A stretch of DNA of 40,348 bases, taken from Mariprofundus sp. GTDB taxonomy: Bacteria; Pseudomonadota; Zetaproteobacteria; Mariprofundales; Mariprofundaceae. The stretch lies in the NCBI GenBank assembly GCA_021772775.1, contig JAJFLH010000013.1:1-40348 (forward strand). Reading direction: 5' to 3'. Positions within the stretch are counted from its first letter, which is position 1. Each line of letters opens with the position of its first letter. Both the position numbers and the translations under genes were made by a program. Under the pieces are notes generated by a model. The model was not told the DNA's origin, searched no databases, and saw nothing but the letters and a program-made list of their open reading frames with translations. This document shows positions 17,905-26,394 of this stretch, piece after piece.

Positions 17905-18765
17905 TTAATTAGATTGTTGCTGATTCGATGAAGATGAATCTGATGCGGGTTTGCTCGAGCGGCGTTGAATGCGCACTTTGTTAATGCGTCGTGGATCAGC
18001 TTCTATAACCTGGATTTTTAGCGTCAGAATGTTGACCTGTTCACCGACCTGAGGAATGCGCCCAAGGTGGGCCATCAACCAGCCGCCCACCGTATCATAA
18101 TCACCTTGCGGTAGTGTTATATCCAGTTCTTCAGCCAGCTCTTCGATATGCATGCGTGCCTGCACCATATAGCTACCATCGGGGAGGCTATCGAGTTCGC
18201 TCTCCTCTTCTTCACCATCTTCACCAATTTCACCAATAATATTCACGATGAGGTCGGCCAGTGAAATCAGCCCTGCCGTTCCACCATATTCATCCAATAC
18301 AATAGCAATTCGACAAGAGTGTTCGCGCATTTCAGATAGCAGGCCGGATACCTGCTCCAGTTCGAGGACTCGTAAACAGGGGCGTAGCAGTGTTTTTAGG
18401 GCGGGCTTCTCACCCTTGATACGTGCTTTGACAACATCCTGCACATGCACAACACCTAATACATGATCGATATCGCCATCCATAACAGGCAGTCGGCTGA
18501 TACCATGCTCGAGCATGACCTGCTCGATATTGGCCAGCGAGTCTTCTAATCCAACAGCATGAATTTTGGAGCGTGGGATCATCACCTCACGCACACGTGT
18601 ATCATGAAAATCTATCAACTGCTCCAGCATGCTGCGTTGCGCATCGGATTGCACCGCTTCGGCACGCCCGAGTACAGACAACAACTCTTGTTCATCGCGG
18701 CCTGGACGCAGATGCTCGATAAGCAACTTGCGCATACTTTTCATCCAGCTTTGAACAACACTCAT
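17905..18765 (-). CDS. corC: CorC/YbeX-type CBS-domain protein
   Basis: The 286-residue soluble protein has two CBS domains (~65-185, with RLPVMDGDIDHVLGVVHVQDV and IAIVLDEYGGTAGLISLADL) and a C-terminal CorC_HlyC domain (~200-275). It lacks the DUF21 membrane domain of the larger CorB-type transporters. YbeX is linked to magnesium/cobalt homeostasis and ribosome metabolism; the exact role is not settled. The ATG overlaps the ybeY stop by 4 bp. Confidence 0.9.
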   Translation of the reverse strand: MSVVQSWMKSMRKLLIEHLRPGRDEQELLSVLGRAEAVQSDAQRSMLEQLIDFHDTRVREVMIPRSKIHAVGLEDSLANIEQVMLEHGISRLPVMDGDIDHVLGVVHVQDVVKARIKGEKPALKTLLRPCLRVLELEQVSGLLSEMREHSCRIAIVLDEYGGTAGLISLADLIVNIIGEIGEDGEEEESELDSLPDGSYMVQARMHIEELAEELDITLPQGDYDTVGGWLMAHLGRIPQVGEQVNILTLKIQVIEADPRRINKVRIQRRSSKPASDSSSSNQQQSN

Positions 18766-19268
18766 GGTTTCTCTCTCTCCGCTGTATTGTTTGTTGCGAT
18801 GACGGACTTTGTATCATCTACTTCAGGATAAGGGTCGTGTAGTTTCATGCGTTGCATGGCTTGTTTTTCAAGGCTCTGCATCTGCATGGCATCTTCGTCA
18901 TCAATATGATCATAACCCAAGAGGTGTAATGTGGCATGGATAATCAGGTGCAGACAATGGTCAGATGCAGGTAGATTGAGTCGAGTGGCTTCGTGAGTGA
19001 TGAACGGCACTGCCAGGGCGATATCACCGAGCGATTCGGCTGTGTTACATGGTGCTTCCTGCATAGGGAATGAAAGTACATCAGTGACTTTATCCTTGCC
19101 CCGCCACTGTTGATTCAGCTGTTGTACCGTCTCATCAGCGGCGAAACGCAGGCATAACTCTACTTGTTTAGTTTCAAAACCAGCACAGCTACAGGCTGCC
19201 TGGATGGCTGTTTCAATATGTTCAGGCGCTTCAAAAGAGATATCTTCATCAACAACAATATCAATCAT
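18762..19268 (-). CDS. ybeY: Endoribonuclease YbeY (16S rRNA maturation)
   Basis: This is a zinc-dependent RNase for 16S rRNA 3' processing and ribosome quality control. The metal-binding motif [11 protein letters not shown] (three His) is intact. The frame extends upstream to 19337 inside phoH, but the ATG at 19266-19268 gives the normal family start (MIDIVVDE) and a 168-residue protein, so it is preferred. It overlaps the end of phoH by 8 bp, and translation is probably coupled. The C-terminal tail after the His motif is a little longer than usual and is charged. Confidence 0.93.
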   Translation of the reverse strand: MIDIVVDEDISFEAPEHIETAIQAACSCAGFETKQVELCLRFAADETVQQLNQQWRGKDKVTDVLSFPMQEAPCNTAESLGDIALAVPFITHEATRLNLPASDHCLHLIIHATLHLLGYDHIDDEDAMQMQSLEKQAMQRMKLHDPYPEVDDTKSVIATNNTAEREKP

Positions 19269-20223
19269 GTGAAGGATCATCTTCGCGTTTTTCATAGGCA
19301 TTAACGATTTTCTCAACCAGTTGGTGACGCACCACATCCGCGCTGTTCAAGCGGCAGAGGGCAATGTCACTGACGTGTTCCAATACCTGTAAAGCATGCA
19401 GTAGACCGCTTTTTTGATGGCGGGGTAGATCAACCTGGGTGATATCACCAGTCACGACCATTTTGGCACCAAAACCCAAACGAGTGAGGAACATCTTCAT
19501 CTGTTCGCGGGTAGTATTTTGCGCTTCATCGAGAATCACGAAGGCATCATTGAGAGTGCGTCCGCGCATATAAGCCAGCGGAGCTACCTCAATCCGACTC
19601 TGTTCCAACAGGGCATTCATTTTCTCTACACCCAACATATCCGACATCGCATCATATAATGGGCGCAGATAAGGATCGACCTTCTGTTGCATATCACCAG
19701 GTAAAAAACCCAAACGTTCACCGGCTTCTACAGCAGGTCGGGTGAGAATAATACGCTCTACCTGATTGCTGTTCATGGCGGCTACGGCTGCGGCTACGGC
19801 CAGATATGTTTTTCCCGAGCCGGCCGGGCCAACGGCCAGCGTCAGTGTTTTTTTCTGGATGGCTTCTAAATAAGTTCGCTGGTTGGCTGTTTTTCCGCTG
19901 ATGCGCCGGCGTCCGGCAACCAGTACATTGGATGTCTCTTCGCCCTTGCTCTTGTCGCTGACATCTTCACCGTTATCGCGTAAGACACCTTCAACATCGA
20001 CATCGGTGAGTTCACCCGTTTGCCGTGATAGCTGTTTCATTAAACGATGCATAGCCTGTCTGGCGGCACCTGGACGCTCGCCTTCAATTTTCCAGTTGCC
20101 CGGTTGGCCCAGGAAATGTACCTTAAAAAACTGCTCTACACGCTTCAATATCCAGTTGTCTGCACCGCATAGATTACGCAGTGAAATTGGATCAAGCGCC
20201 TCAAGGCGCAATGAAATAGTCAT
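19261..20223 (-). CDS. ybeZ: PhoH-like ATPase (YbeZ)
   Basis: This is a cytoplasmic P-loop NTPase thought to act with YbeY in RNA metabolism. The 320 residues have an N-terminal domain, Walker A GPAGSGKT (~132-139), Walker B with FVILDEAQN, and the sensor region [14 protein letters not shown] charged insert around 85-105 separates the N-terminal part from the ATPase core. It lies 24 bp after miaB and overlaps ybeY, the standard miaB-ybeZ-ybeY-ybeX-lnt order. Confidence 0.94.
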   Translation of the reverse strand: MTISLRLEALDPISLRNLCGADNWILKRVEQFFKVHFLGQPGNWKIEGERPGAARQAMHRLMKQLSRQTGELTDVDVEGVLRDNGEDVSDKSKGEETSNVLVAGRRRISGKTANQRTYLEAIQKKTLTLAVGPAGSGKTYLAVAAAVAAMNSNQVERIILTRPAVEAGERLGFLPGDMQQKVDPYLRPLYDAMSDMLGVEKMNALLEQSRIEVAPLAYMRGRTLNDAFVILDEAQNTTREQMKMFLTRLGFGAKMVVTGDITQVDLPRHQKSGLLHALQVLEHVSDIALCRLNSADVVRHQLVEKIVNAYEKREDDPSHD

Positions 20224-20247
20224 GTTCTCGATCCTATTAGTCTAAAA

Positions 20248-21606
20248 TCAATCACCGGTAAGAACCAGCTCGCCTCGCAGTGATTGGCCATAAGCTTCGA
20301 TGATACGAACCGGCATGATCTGACCGATTTGACGCGGATTGCCCTTGAAATGCACAATTTTAAAGTCAGCCGAGCGGCCTTGCATATCACCCTCTTCACG
20401 ACTTGTTTTTTCAACCAGTACATGCAAAGTTTTACCCACAGCTTTCTCCATCGCATCACGCGTCTGTTCGCGCATCAAGGAGAGCAACTGTTGTAAACGA
20501 CGGTCTTTAACCGTTTTGGGTACATCATCTTCTATTTTCCCAGCCGGTGTGCCGGGACGAGGGCTATAGTTGAAACAGAAGGCAGAGTCATAACCAACAC
20601 GGCGTACCAAATCGAGTGTAGCCTCAAAATCGGCATCGGTTTCACCCGGATAACCAACAATGAAATCAGAAGAGAGAGCCAGATCAGGACAGTGTTGACG
20701 CAGTTCATCAATGAGGCGGAAGTAGTGTTCACGATCATGGCCTCGATGCATCGCTTTGAGCAGGTTGTCTGAACCACTTTGAATAGGCAGATGCAGATAG
20801 GGCATCAGTTGTGGAATTTCGCCAAAGGCAACACATAACTCGGAGGTCATTTCCATCGGATGACTGGTGGAAAAACGTAAGCGCTTCAAGTTTGCCAGTT
20901 CAGCCACTGCATAAAGTAGCATGGTAAAGTCCCACTCTTCACCATCAGGGCCGATGCCACGATAAGCATTTACATTTTGTCCCAGCAGGCTGATTTCAAT
21001 AACTTCACCAGCCAGCAGCTGCTCACACTCTTGCAATATATCGACAACCGGACGCGATAATTCAGGCCCACGTGTATAGGGCACCACACAGAAGGTGCAG
21101 AACTTGTCGCAACCCTCCATGATCGTGACACATCCGGTGATACCATGGCTTTCTGCTTTGGGCAGATGATCAAACTTTTCGATCTCAGGCATATCAATTT
21201 CGGTCAGGCAAACTCGCTCACGGCGAATTTTCTTTACCATCTCAGGTAGACGATGATAGGTCTGAGGGCCAAAGACGATATCAACATAGGGGGCACGTTT
21301 TTGAATGCGCTCACCTTCCTGTTGACCAACGCAGCCACCGACACCAATGATCATATCGGGGCGTTTGTCTTTTAACTTCTTGTAACGGCCCAATTCAGAA
21401 TAGACCTTTTCTTCAGCCTTTTCGCGTACCGAGCAGGTGTTCATTAAAATCACATCTGCATCGGCAGGGGTGCCGACCAGGCGGAGGCCATAGGCTTCTT
21501 TCATCATATCGGCCATGCGTGATGAATCATATTCATTCATTTGGCAGCCGTAGGTTTTGATAAAAAGGGTATCGAGGCTTTTTGGAGTATTGGCTTGTTT
21601 TTTCAT
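20248..21606 (-). CDS. miaB: tRNA-2-methylthio-N6-dimethylallyladenosine synthase MiaB
   Basis: This radical-SAM methylthiotransferase adds the 2-methylthio group to i6A37 of tRNAs. The 452-residue protein has the N-terminal cluster Cys C21, C58 and C92, the radical-SAM CxxxCxxC motif C166/C170/C173 (CDKFCTFC), the YSPRPGTPA motif and a C-terminal TRAM domain. It is the first gene of a seven-gene minus-strand operon and is divergent from the HDOD gene. No clear Shine-Dalgarno precedes its ATG. Confidence 0.96.
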   Translation of the reverse strand: MKKQANTPKSLDTLFIKTYGCQMNEYDSSRMADMMKEAYGLRLVGTPADADVILMNTCSVREKAEEKVYSELGRYKKLKDKRPDMIIGVGGCVGQQEGERIQKRAPYVDIVFGPQTYHRLPEMVKKIRRERVCLTEIDMPEIEKFDHLPKAESHGITGCVTIMEGCDKFCTFCVVPYTRGPELSRPVVDILQECEQLLAGEVIEISLLGQNVNAYRGIGPDGEEWDFTMLLYAVAELANLKRLRFSTSHPMEMTSELCVAFGEIPQLMPYLHLPIQSGSDNLLKAMHRGHDREHYFRLIDELRQHCPDLALSSDFIVGYPGETDADFEATLDLVRRVGYDSAFCFNYSPRPGTPAGKIEDDVPKTVKDRRLQQLLSLMREQTRDAMEKAVGKTLHVLVEKTSREEGDMQGRSADFKIVHFKGNPRQIGQIMPVRIIEAYGQSLRGELVLTGD

Positions 21607-21695
21607 GGAATGGCAAACGCTAAAGGGGGATTTCTATACAGGCAAATTCTATGCAATTCACGCAATGGCAGCAGACTTGCTGATTCAGGCTAAAA

Positions 21696-21716
21696 CAGCT
21701 GCAAATTTAGCAGCTG
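21696..21716. repeat. Inverted repeat between miaB and the HDOD gene
   Basis: CAGCTGC (21696-21702) and GCAGCTG (21710-21716) are perfect 7-bp arms around AAATTTA. It lies in the divergent promoter spacer, so an operator or RNA leader element is possible. No U-tract follows. Confidence 0.4.
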
Positions 21717-21764
21717 GCGGCATATACAACAGGCTTTGATAGTTTAAATATTTTGGAGGTAATC

Positions 21765-22931
21765 ATGTCTTGGTTGAGTAATTTATTTGATCAGTTATTT
21801 AACCGCAAACGAGAAAGTACGAACTCACCGAAGCAAGCGGTCAAGAGCAACAGTGCTGCCAAGAAAGGAGCTCCAAGGCAGAACTTTGAAACGGACGCTG
21901 AATATAGTGAGCATTCGTTAGGGCACCTGCTTAAGCAGATTCCTCGTCCAACACCAGAGACCTATGCTTATGACCTGAACACTCCCCCAGAGATCTCCAA
22001 AGAAGCTCGTGATCATTTACAGGCTCGCATCACTCAAATCCCACCGATGCCAGAAATTTGGCACCGAGTGCAGGAGATTCTGCAGCGCGATGACGCTTCT
22101 GCCAGCGATTTGGGTCAATGTGTGGCACAAGATCCCGTGCTTACAGCGCATATTTTACAAGTCTGTAACTCCTCGGCTTATGCTGCGACGGGTGGTTCTG
22201 AAATCAGTAATATCCCTTTAGCCATTGCACGGCTTGGCCTGGATGAAGCCAGTAGTGTTATTTTTCGCGCCTTAGCTCCAAATATGGGCGGTAGCGAACA
22301 GCGCAAGCTGGAGATTCGACACGTTTGGTTCCACAGCCAGGCGATTGCTCTATTATCAAAGATATTGGCTGAGCCATCGCATCAATTAAGTCGCCATGAT
22401 GCGACGATGATTGGTATGTTACACGATATTGGTAAACTGGTGATTCTGCATCTTGAGCCGGAACAGCAGTTAAATCGTCTGAAAGCATCCATTGAGCAGA
22501 GCATACCGGTGCTGGTGGCGGAGCAACAAGCGCTGGGTTATACGCATATTGATGCTGGTATGATGTTGGCTCTACACTGGCGTCTGCCCAAGCAGGTGCG
22601 CAGCGCAATTGCATTCCATCATCACCCGACAGTAATGAAGGCGAATGATCTGCCTCAGGATTTACGTCAAGCCATGATGGTTGTACACACAGCTCACCTG
22701 ATTCTGCAGCATGTCATTCAGACAGAGCCGAAGGCCGAAGGCGATGCTGAAAATGGTTCGGTTTGGCACTCTCATCAGCGCACCTGTTTGTTTGAGATAC
22801 GACGCTTTGTGCAGCAGGAGATGTCTATTTCACTGAGCAGTGAATCATTTTATGGGCAAGTTGTTGCTGAAATCGAGCGCTTGAAACTATCTTTTCCCGA
22901 CCTGTTTACCTCGGAAGCTAAATCGGATTAA
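21765..22931 (+). CDS. HDOD-domain protein with intact HD motif
   Basis: The 388-residue soluble protein has a basic, disordered N-terminal stretch (~1-55) and an HDOD domain (~85-290: IPPMPEIWHRVQEIL, QDPVLTAHILQVCNSSAY, and HDIGKLVIL with the HD pair kept). HDOD proteins control motility, cell cycle or c-di-GMP signalling by unclear means. Start is ATG 21765 with GGAGGT six bases before. Its stop overlaps by 4 bp the end of a convergent HDOD gene. Confidence 0.85.
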   Translation: MSWLSNLFDQLFNRKRESTNSPKQAVKSNSAAKKGAPRQNFETDAEYSEHSLGHLLKQIPRPTPETYAYDLNTPPEISKEARDHLQARITQIPPMPEIWHRVQEILQRDDASASDLGQCVAQDPVLTAHILQVCNSSAYAATGGSEISNIPLAIARLGLDEASSVIFRALAPNMGGSEQRKLEIRHVWFHSQAIALLSKILAEPSHQLSRHDATMIGMLHDIGKLVILHLEPEQQLNRLKASIEQSIPVLVAEQQALGYTHIDAGMMLALHWRLPKQVRSAIAFHHHPTVMKANDLPQDLRQAMMVVHTAHLILQHVIQTEPKAEGDAENGSVWHSHQRTCLFEIRRFVQQEMSISLSSESFYGQVVAEIERLKLSFPDLFTSEAKSD

Positions 22932-23782
22932 AAGTTGAAGATCCCTTGTAGCTCTTCCATGCCATCCTCCAGTTCGATTTCAACAGCGGCCAAATGTGTT
23001 TCATTCAGACCTAGTCGCTGCATGGGTGGGTAATGTAGAGCATCAATAGCTTCTGGCACATCATCGAAGGGCAGGCTATGGCCGCTATCTGCCAGCATGA
23101 ACTGCACAGCATCAATCAGATCAATCAGGTTTTCACGCGGTCGATCATCCGATTCAACGCCGTGATGTGAAGCCAGTGAAATAAATGAATCGGGCATCTC
23201 CCAGTAGGTGAGCAAGCGACCGCCCATCTCCCTATGCAGTTGGCGCAGAATATGATGGCTCTCCTCTGAACTGCATTTGCCCAGATCTTCTGGCACAGCG
23301 CAGACAATAGCCGATACGCCGACGTCAAATAACATACCGGCCATAAATGCTTCTTCCGGATCGACGCTGCCAACCAGTTTGGCCAGGTGCTGGGCTGCGA
23401 CTGCCACCAACAGTGAGTGTTTGGCGCTTTCTCGCAGCAGTTTTTGCAGGCTTTTGTCTTTCACAGCCAAATGCAGCTGCGAAGAGATAGCCGTCATCAA
23501 TTGTAGTGTTCTGCGTCCACCAAGGCGCTGGATGGCTATCGATAGATTGCGGATTTCATGATTGCCTGTTCTGAAACGAGCACTATTGGCAATACGTAGC
23601 ACGGTTGTGGAAAAGGTTGTGTCGGCACCGATAACACGCGCAATATCAGCTGCCCCTTTGCTTTCATCTTTAACTATCTTCCTTACTTCAATAACGGCTT
23701 CGGGTAGAATGGGTAAACGGGCATCACCATCACGAAAGCGACGTCGTATTTCTGTTGCCAGCTCAAATGTATCTGTATTCAT
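22928..23782 (-). CDS. HDOD-domain protein, HD pair degenerate
   Basis: The 284-residue protein is almost all HDOD domain (LPILPEAVIEVRKIV near the start, TTFSTTVLRIANSARF, NLSIAIQRLGGRRTLQLM). At the place of the HD pair it has FMAGMLFDVG, so the His is replaced by Phe and hydrolase activity is not expected. The start overlaps the end of the GspE-type ATPase gene (ATGA), so the two are cotranscribed. A role as regulator or adaptor of that ATPase is an inference from context. Confidence 0.85.
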   Translation of the reverse strand: MNTDTFELATEIRRRFRDGDARLPILPEAVIEVRKIVKDESKGAADIARVIGADTTFSTTVLRIANSARFRTGNHEIRNLSIAIQRLGGRRTLQLMTAISSQLHLAVKDKSLQKLLRESAKHSLLVAVAAQHLAKLVGSVDPEEAFMAGMLFDVGVSAIVCAVPEDLGKCSSEESHHILRQLHREMGGRLLTYWEMPDSFISLASHHGVESDDRPRENLIDLIDAVQFMLADSGHSLPFDDVPEAIDALHYPPMQRLGLNETHLAAVEIELEDGMEELQGIFNF

Positions 23783-25689
23783 GCTTCATGCCCCATCAAT
23801 TGATAAATCTCTTCGACGCTACGGTGCGACGGTGAACGTGGAGCAATACGATAAACTTCCTCAACGGTTGTGAATCCTTGTAGTACTTTGTACATGCCAT
23901 CTTCCATCAGTGATAATAGATCCGTACTGTTACAGCTGATTTGGCGTACCTCTTGTGACGTTTTGCGCTCTAGCAAGGCCTCACGAACATCTTCATTGAT
24001 CACTAGCAGTTCATGCAAGGCGGTGCGTCCATGATAACCAGTTCCATAACATGTGCCACAGCCAGTACCGCGATAAAAGGTATGATTGCGTAGCGTGGTA
24101 TCATCAACTCCAATCAAATTGGCAATACGTTTGTTGGGCATATAAGCCTGCCGACAGTCGGGGCAGATGGTTCGAATCAGCCGTTGTGCCAAAATACTCA
24201 CGACAGTAGATGAAATAAGAAATGTCTCAATGCCCATATCAATCAGACGCAATAGGCCGCCAATCGAATCTTCGGTATGGAATGTGGTTAAAACTTTGTG
24301 TCCGGTCAATGCTGCCTGTACGGCGACCTGAGCTGACTTTTTATCACGCACCTCACCCATGACAATAATATCGGGATCCTGACGTACTACCGCTTTCAAT
24401 GATTCATCAAATGTACGACCGGCGATTTTATCCACTGAACATTGAATAATACCGGGCACAATATATTCCACCGGATCTTCCACGGTAATAATTTTAGTTG
24501 TTGACCTATTCAGATAATCAATGGCGGCATACAGCGTTGTTGTTTTGCCCGAGCCTGTTGGGCCGGTAATCAGGATCACTCCGGTCGGTACATCCAGAGC
24601 TTCATGTTTGAAACGTTCCAGTAGCGCCCTGCTCATGCTGATCTGTTCAAGGTTTTTCAAACCACCACTACTGCGTAATACGCGCATGACCATGTTTTCA
24701 CCATAAATAGTCACATAGGTTGAAACACGGTAATCCGCACAGATATGGCCAACTTCACGGCTAAATCGCCCATCCTGATGACGGCGGCTATCTGAAATAT
24801 CCATTTCCGCCAGCACCTTGATACGAGCGGTTACCCGTTGCGCGAGCTCCTGGGGTAGATCCATTTTATGAATCAATACACCATCAAGTCGCAATCGGAT
24901 GCGAGTGTTGAGATCCATCGGTTCGACATGAATATCGCTGGCTCCTTCACGAATGGCCGCCAGCAAGATGCTATCGACGACCTCAGAGACTTGATCGCTA
25001 GGTTCACCTTTACCATCGACGGCTTCAAGTTTCCCCAGCATGGATAATATAGCGCTTTCAGCGGCAATGGAGACGACGGCTTTCTTTTTTAGCTGGCGCT
25101 CAATCTCTTCGATAGCACTATTGTTTAAAGGGTTGGCTGTGGCGATGGATACTTTCGTTTCACTGGCTTCATAAGGCACTGTCAGGTGCATGCGCATAAA
25201 TTTACTTGGAAACTGACGTAATAATTTGTGATCAGCGGTATCAATATCGACATGAATCAACGGTAAACTTAGTTGTTCAGACAATGCTTGTGCCAATTGA
25301 CGGTCATCAATCAGCCCTAACTGGCGGATGACTTCTCCCATACGCTGACCAGGTGATGTGGAGAGTTTCTGCTCTGCCTGCTGTAGCTGTTCGAGGCTGA
25401 TATAGCCCAGTTCACAGATGAGCTCACCAATGCGAAAGCTCTTACCATGTTTGCGAATTAAGCGCCGTTGTTCATTTTCAGTGAGTAGGCCAAGCTCTAC
25501 AAAAATAGTAGAAAGGAGCTTTTTATTGCCCAGTTTTTGCTGAATACGTATGGCCTTTTTGGCATCGACATCTCGCAGTACATGCTCAGCGACCAACATG
25601 GCTGCAAAATAACCACCCGGACACTGCCCCAGCGCATCAATGATCGCTTTGTGCTCGGGATTCGCTGCTGGATTGTTCTCTTTGCTCAT
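23779..25689 (-). CDS. GspE/PilB-family secretion or pilus ATPase with N-terminal MshEN-like domain
   Basis: The 636-residue ATPase has an N-terminal helical part (~1-110), an MshEN/T2SSE_N-like region (~110-215; such domains often bind c-di-GMP), Walker A GPTGSGKTT (~376-384), the Asp box VEDPVEY, Walker B DIIVMGEVRD (~440-449), the His box LTTFHTED, and a four-Cys zinc site (C509, C512, C544, C547). GspE and PilB power type II secretion and type IV pilus assembly. No pseudopilin, platform (GspF/PilC) or secretin gene is near, so it is an orphan here. AGGAGA precedes the start; it overlaps the HDOD gene downstream. Confidence 0.88.
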   Translation of the reverse strand: MSKENNPAANPEHKAIIDALGQCPGGYFAAMLVAEHVLRDVDAKKAIRIQQKLGNKKLLSTIFVELGLLTENEQRRLIRKHGKSFRIGELICELGYISLEQLQQAEQKLSTSPGQRMGEVIRQLGLIDDRQLAQALSEQLSLPLIHVDIDTADHKLLRQFPSKFMRMHLTVPYEASETKVSIATANPLNNSAIEEIERQLKKKAVVSIAAESAILSMLGKLEAVDGKGEPSDQVSEVVDSILLAAIREGASDIHVEPMDLNTRIRLRLDGVLIHKMDLPQELAQRVTARIKVLAEMDISDSRRHQDGRFSREVGHICADYRVSTYVTIYGENMVMRVLRSSGGLKNLEQISMSRALLERFKHEALDVPTGVILITGPTGSGKTTTLYAAIDYLNRSTTKIITVEDPVEYIVPGIIQCSVDKIAGRTFDESLKAVVRQDPDIIVMGEVRDKKSAQVAVQAALTGHKVLTTFHTEDSIGGLLRLIDMGIETFLISSTVVSILAQRLIRTICPDCRQAYMPNKRIANLIGVDDTTLRNHTFYRGTGCGTCYGTGYHGRTALHELLVINEDVREALLERKTSQEVRQISCNSTDLLSLMEDGMYKVLQGFTTVEEVYRIAPRSPSHRSVEEIYQLMGHEA

Positions 25690-25732
25690 GCATGCTCTCC
25701 TGATATGGTTAGATAGTTTGAGCAGGATTCAT

Positions 25733-25791
25733 GCCAGTTGTTAAGCTTAGGGTGAAATCGATAGGAGTAAGGCGGCGTAGCATCAACTGGC
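25733..25791. repeat. Long-loop inverted repeat upstream of the GspE-like gene
   Basis: GCCAGTTG (25733-25740) and CAACTGGC (25784-25791) are perfect 8-bp arms 43 bp apart, between the smc relic and the ATPase start. Role unknown; chance is possible. Confidence 0.35.
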
Positions 25792-25812
25792 CTCTGCGAT
25801 TTAGCTACTTTC

Positions 25813-26210
25813 TCAAGCTTCATGCGATACATTTTCGAGATCGACAGAGATGATTTTTGAGATACCGGGGTGTGGCATCGATACTCCAATCACTTGATCG
25901 GCTTTTTGCATGGTGATTTTGTTGTGTGAAATAGTTAAAACTGCACCCTGTCTGATATCTCCCGCACCACATCGTTAGAACGGGCCACATTGGCATCATC
26001 AAGCGGTGCATCGACTTCATCACGCACACAGAATGGCGCCGGCTTAATTTTGAAAATGGAGAATACCAGAGCCACTGTAGTCAGTGCTTTTTCGCCGCCG
26101 GAAAGCAAGGCTCATACCTTGTAATCGTTTACCAGGAGGCTGTGCGATGATCTCGACTCCAGCAGTTAAGGTATTGTCACCATCTAATTTTAGTTCAGCC
26201 CGGCCAGCTC
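25813..26210 (-). pseudogene. smc: smc relic: C-terminal fragment of chromosome segregation SMC protein, two frameshifts
   Basis: Read on the minus strand from about 26205, three frames together give [28 protein letters not shown], then LSGGEKALT (ABC signature), [16 protein letters not shown] (Walker B; normally [13 protein letters not shown]), and finally TISHNKITMQKAD (H-loop) through SKIISVDLENV to a stop at 25813-25815. This is the last ~130 residues of a ~1150-1200-residue SMC. One base is gained near 26106 and one lost in a T-run near 25937-25940. The rest of the gene is missing. A working copy is expected elsewhere in the genome. Confidence 0.88.
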
Positions 26211-26394
26211 AATCCGTTCAGTCGCAAAAGCTTCCTATCCTACAGATCATGAAATGAGCCTTGCTCATTAGCTAACATTCGTAAGAAAATCGTTGCACTA
26301 CAAGGTGGTTATGGGTGATAACTATATGATCCTTGCTCGTAGCGATGGAGTTTGTTCGCTATCGTGGTGCTGACTATTGGGGAGTACCAAGCTC
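26211..26394. other. Non-coding remnant region between smc relic and hybrid kinase
   Basis: I see no intact gene. The hairpin AATGAGC/GCTCATT (26253-26259 and 26263-26269, loop CTT) is perfect but lacks a U-tract. This may be decayed DNA left by the event that truncated smc. Confidence 0.4.

Noticed and set aside
21557-21739. 60-codon plus-strand frame upstream of the HDOD gene
   Set aside because: Its first part is antisense to miaB, it has no ribosome site, and it shows no signal or family features.
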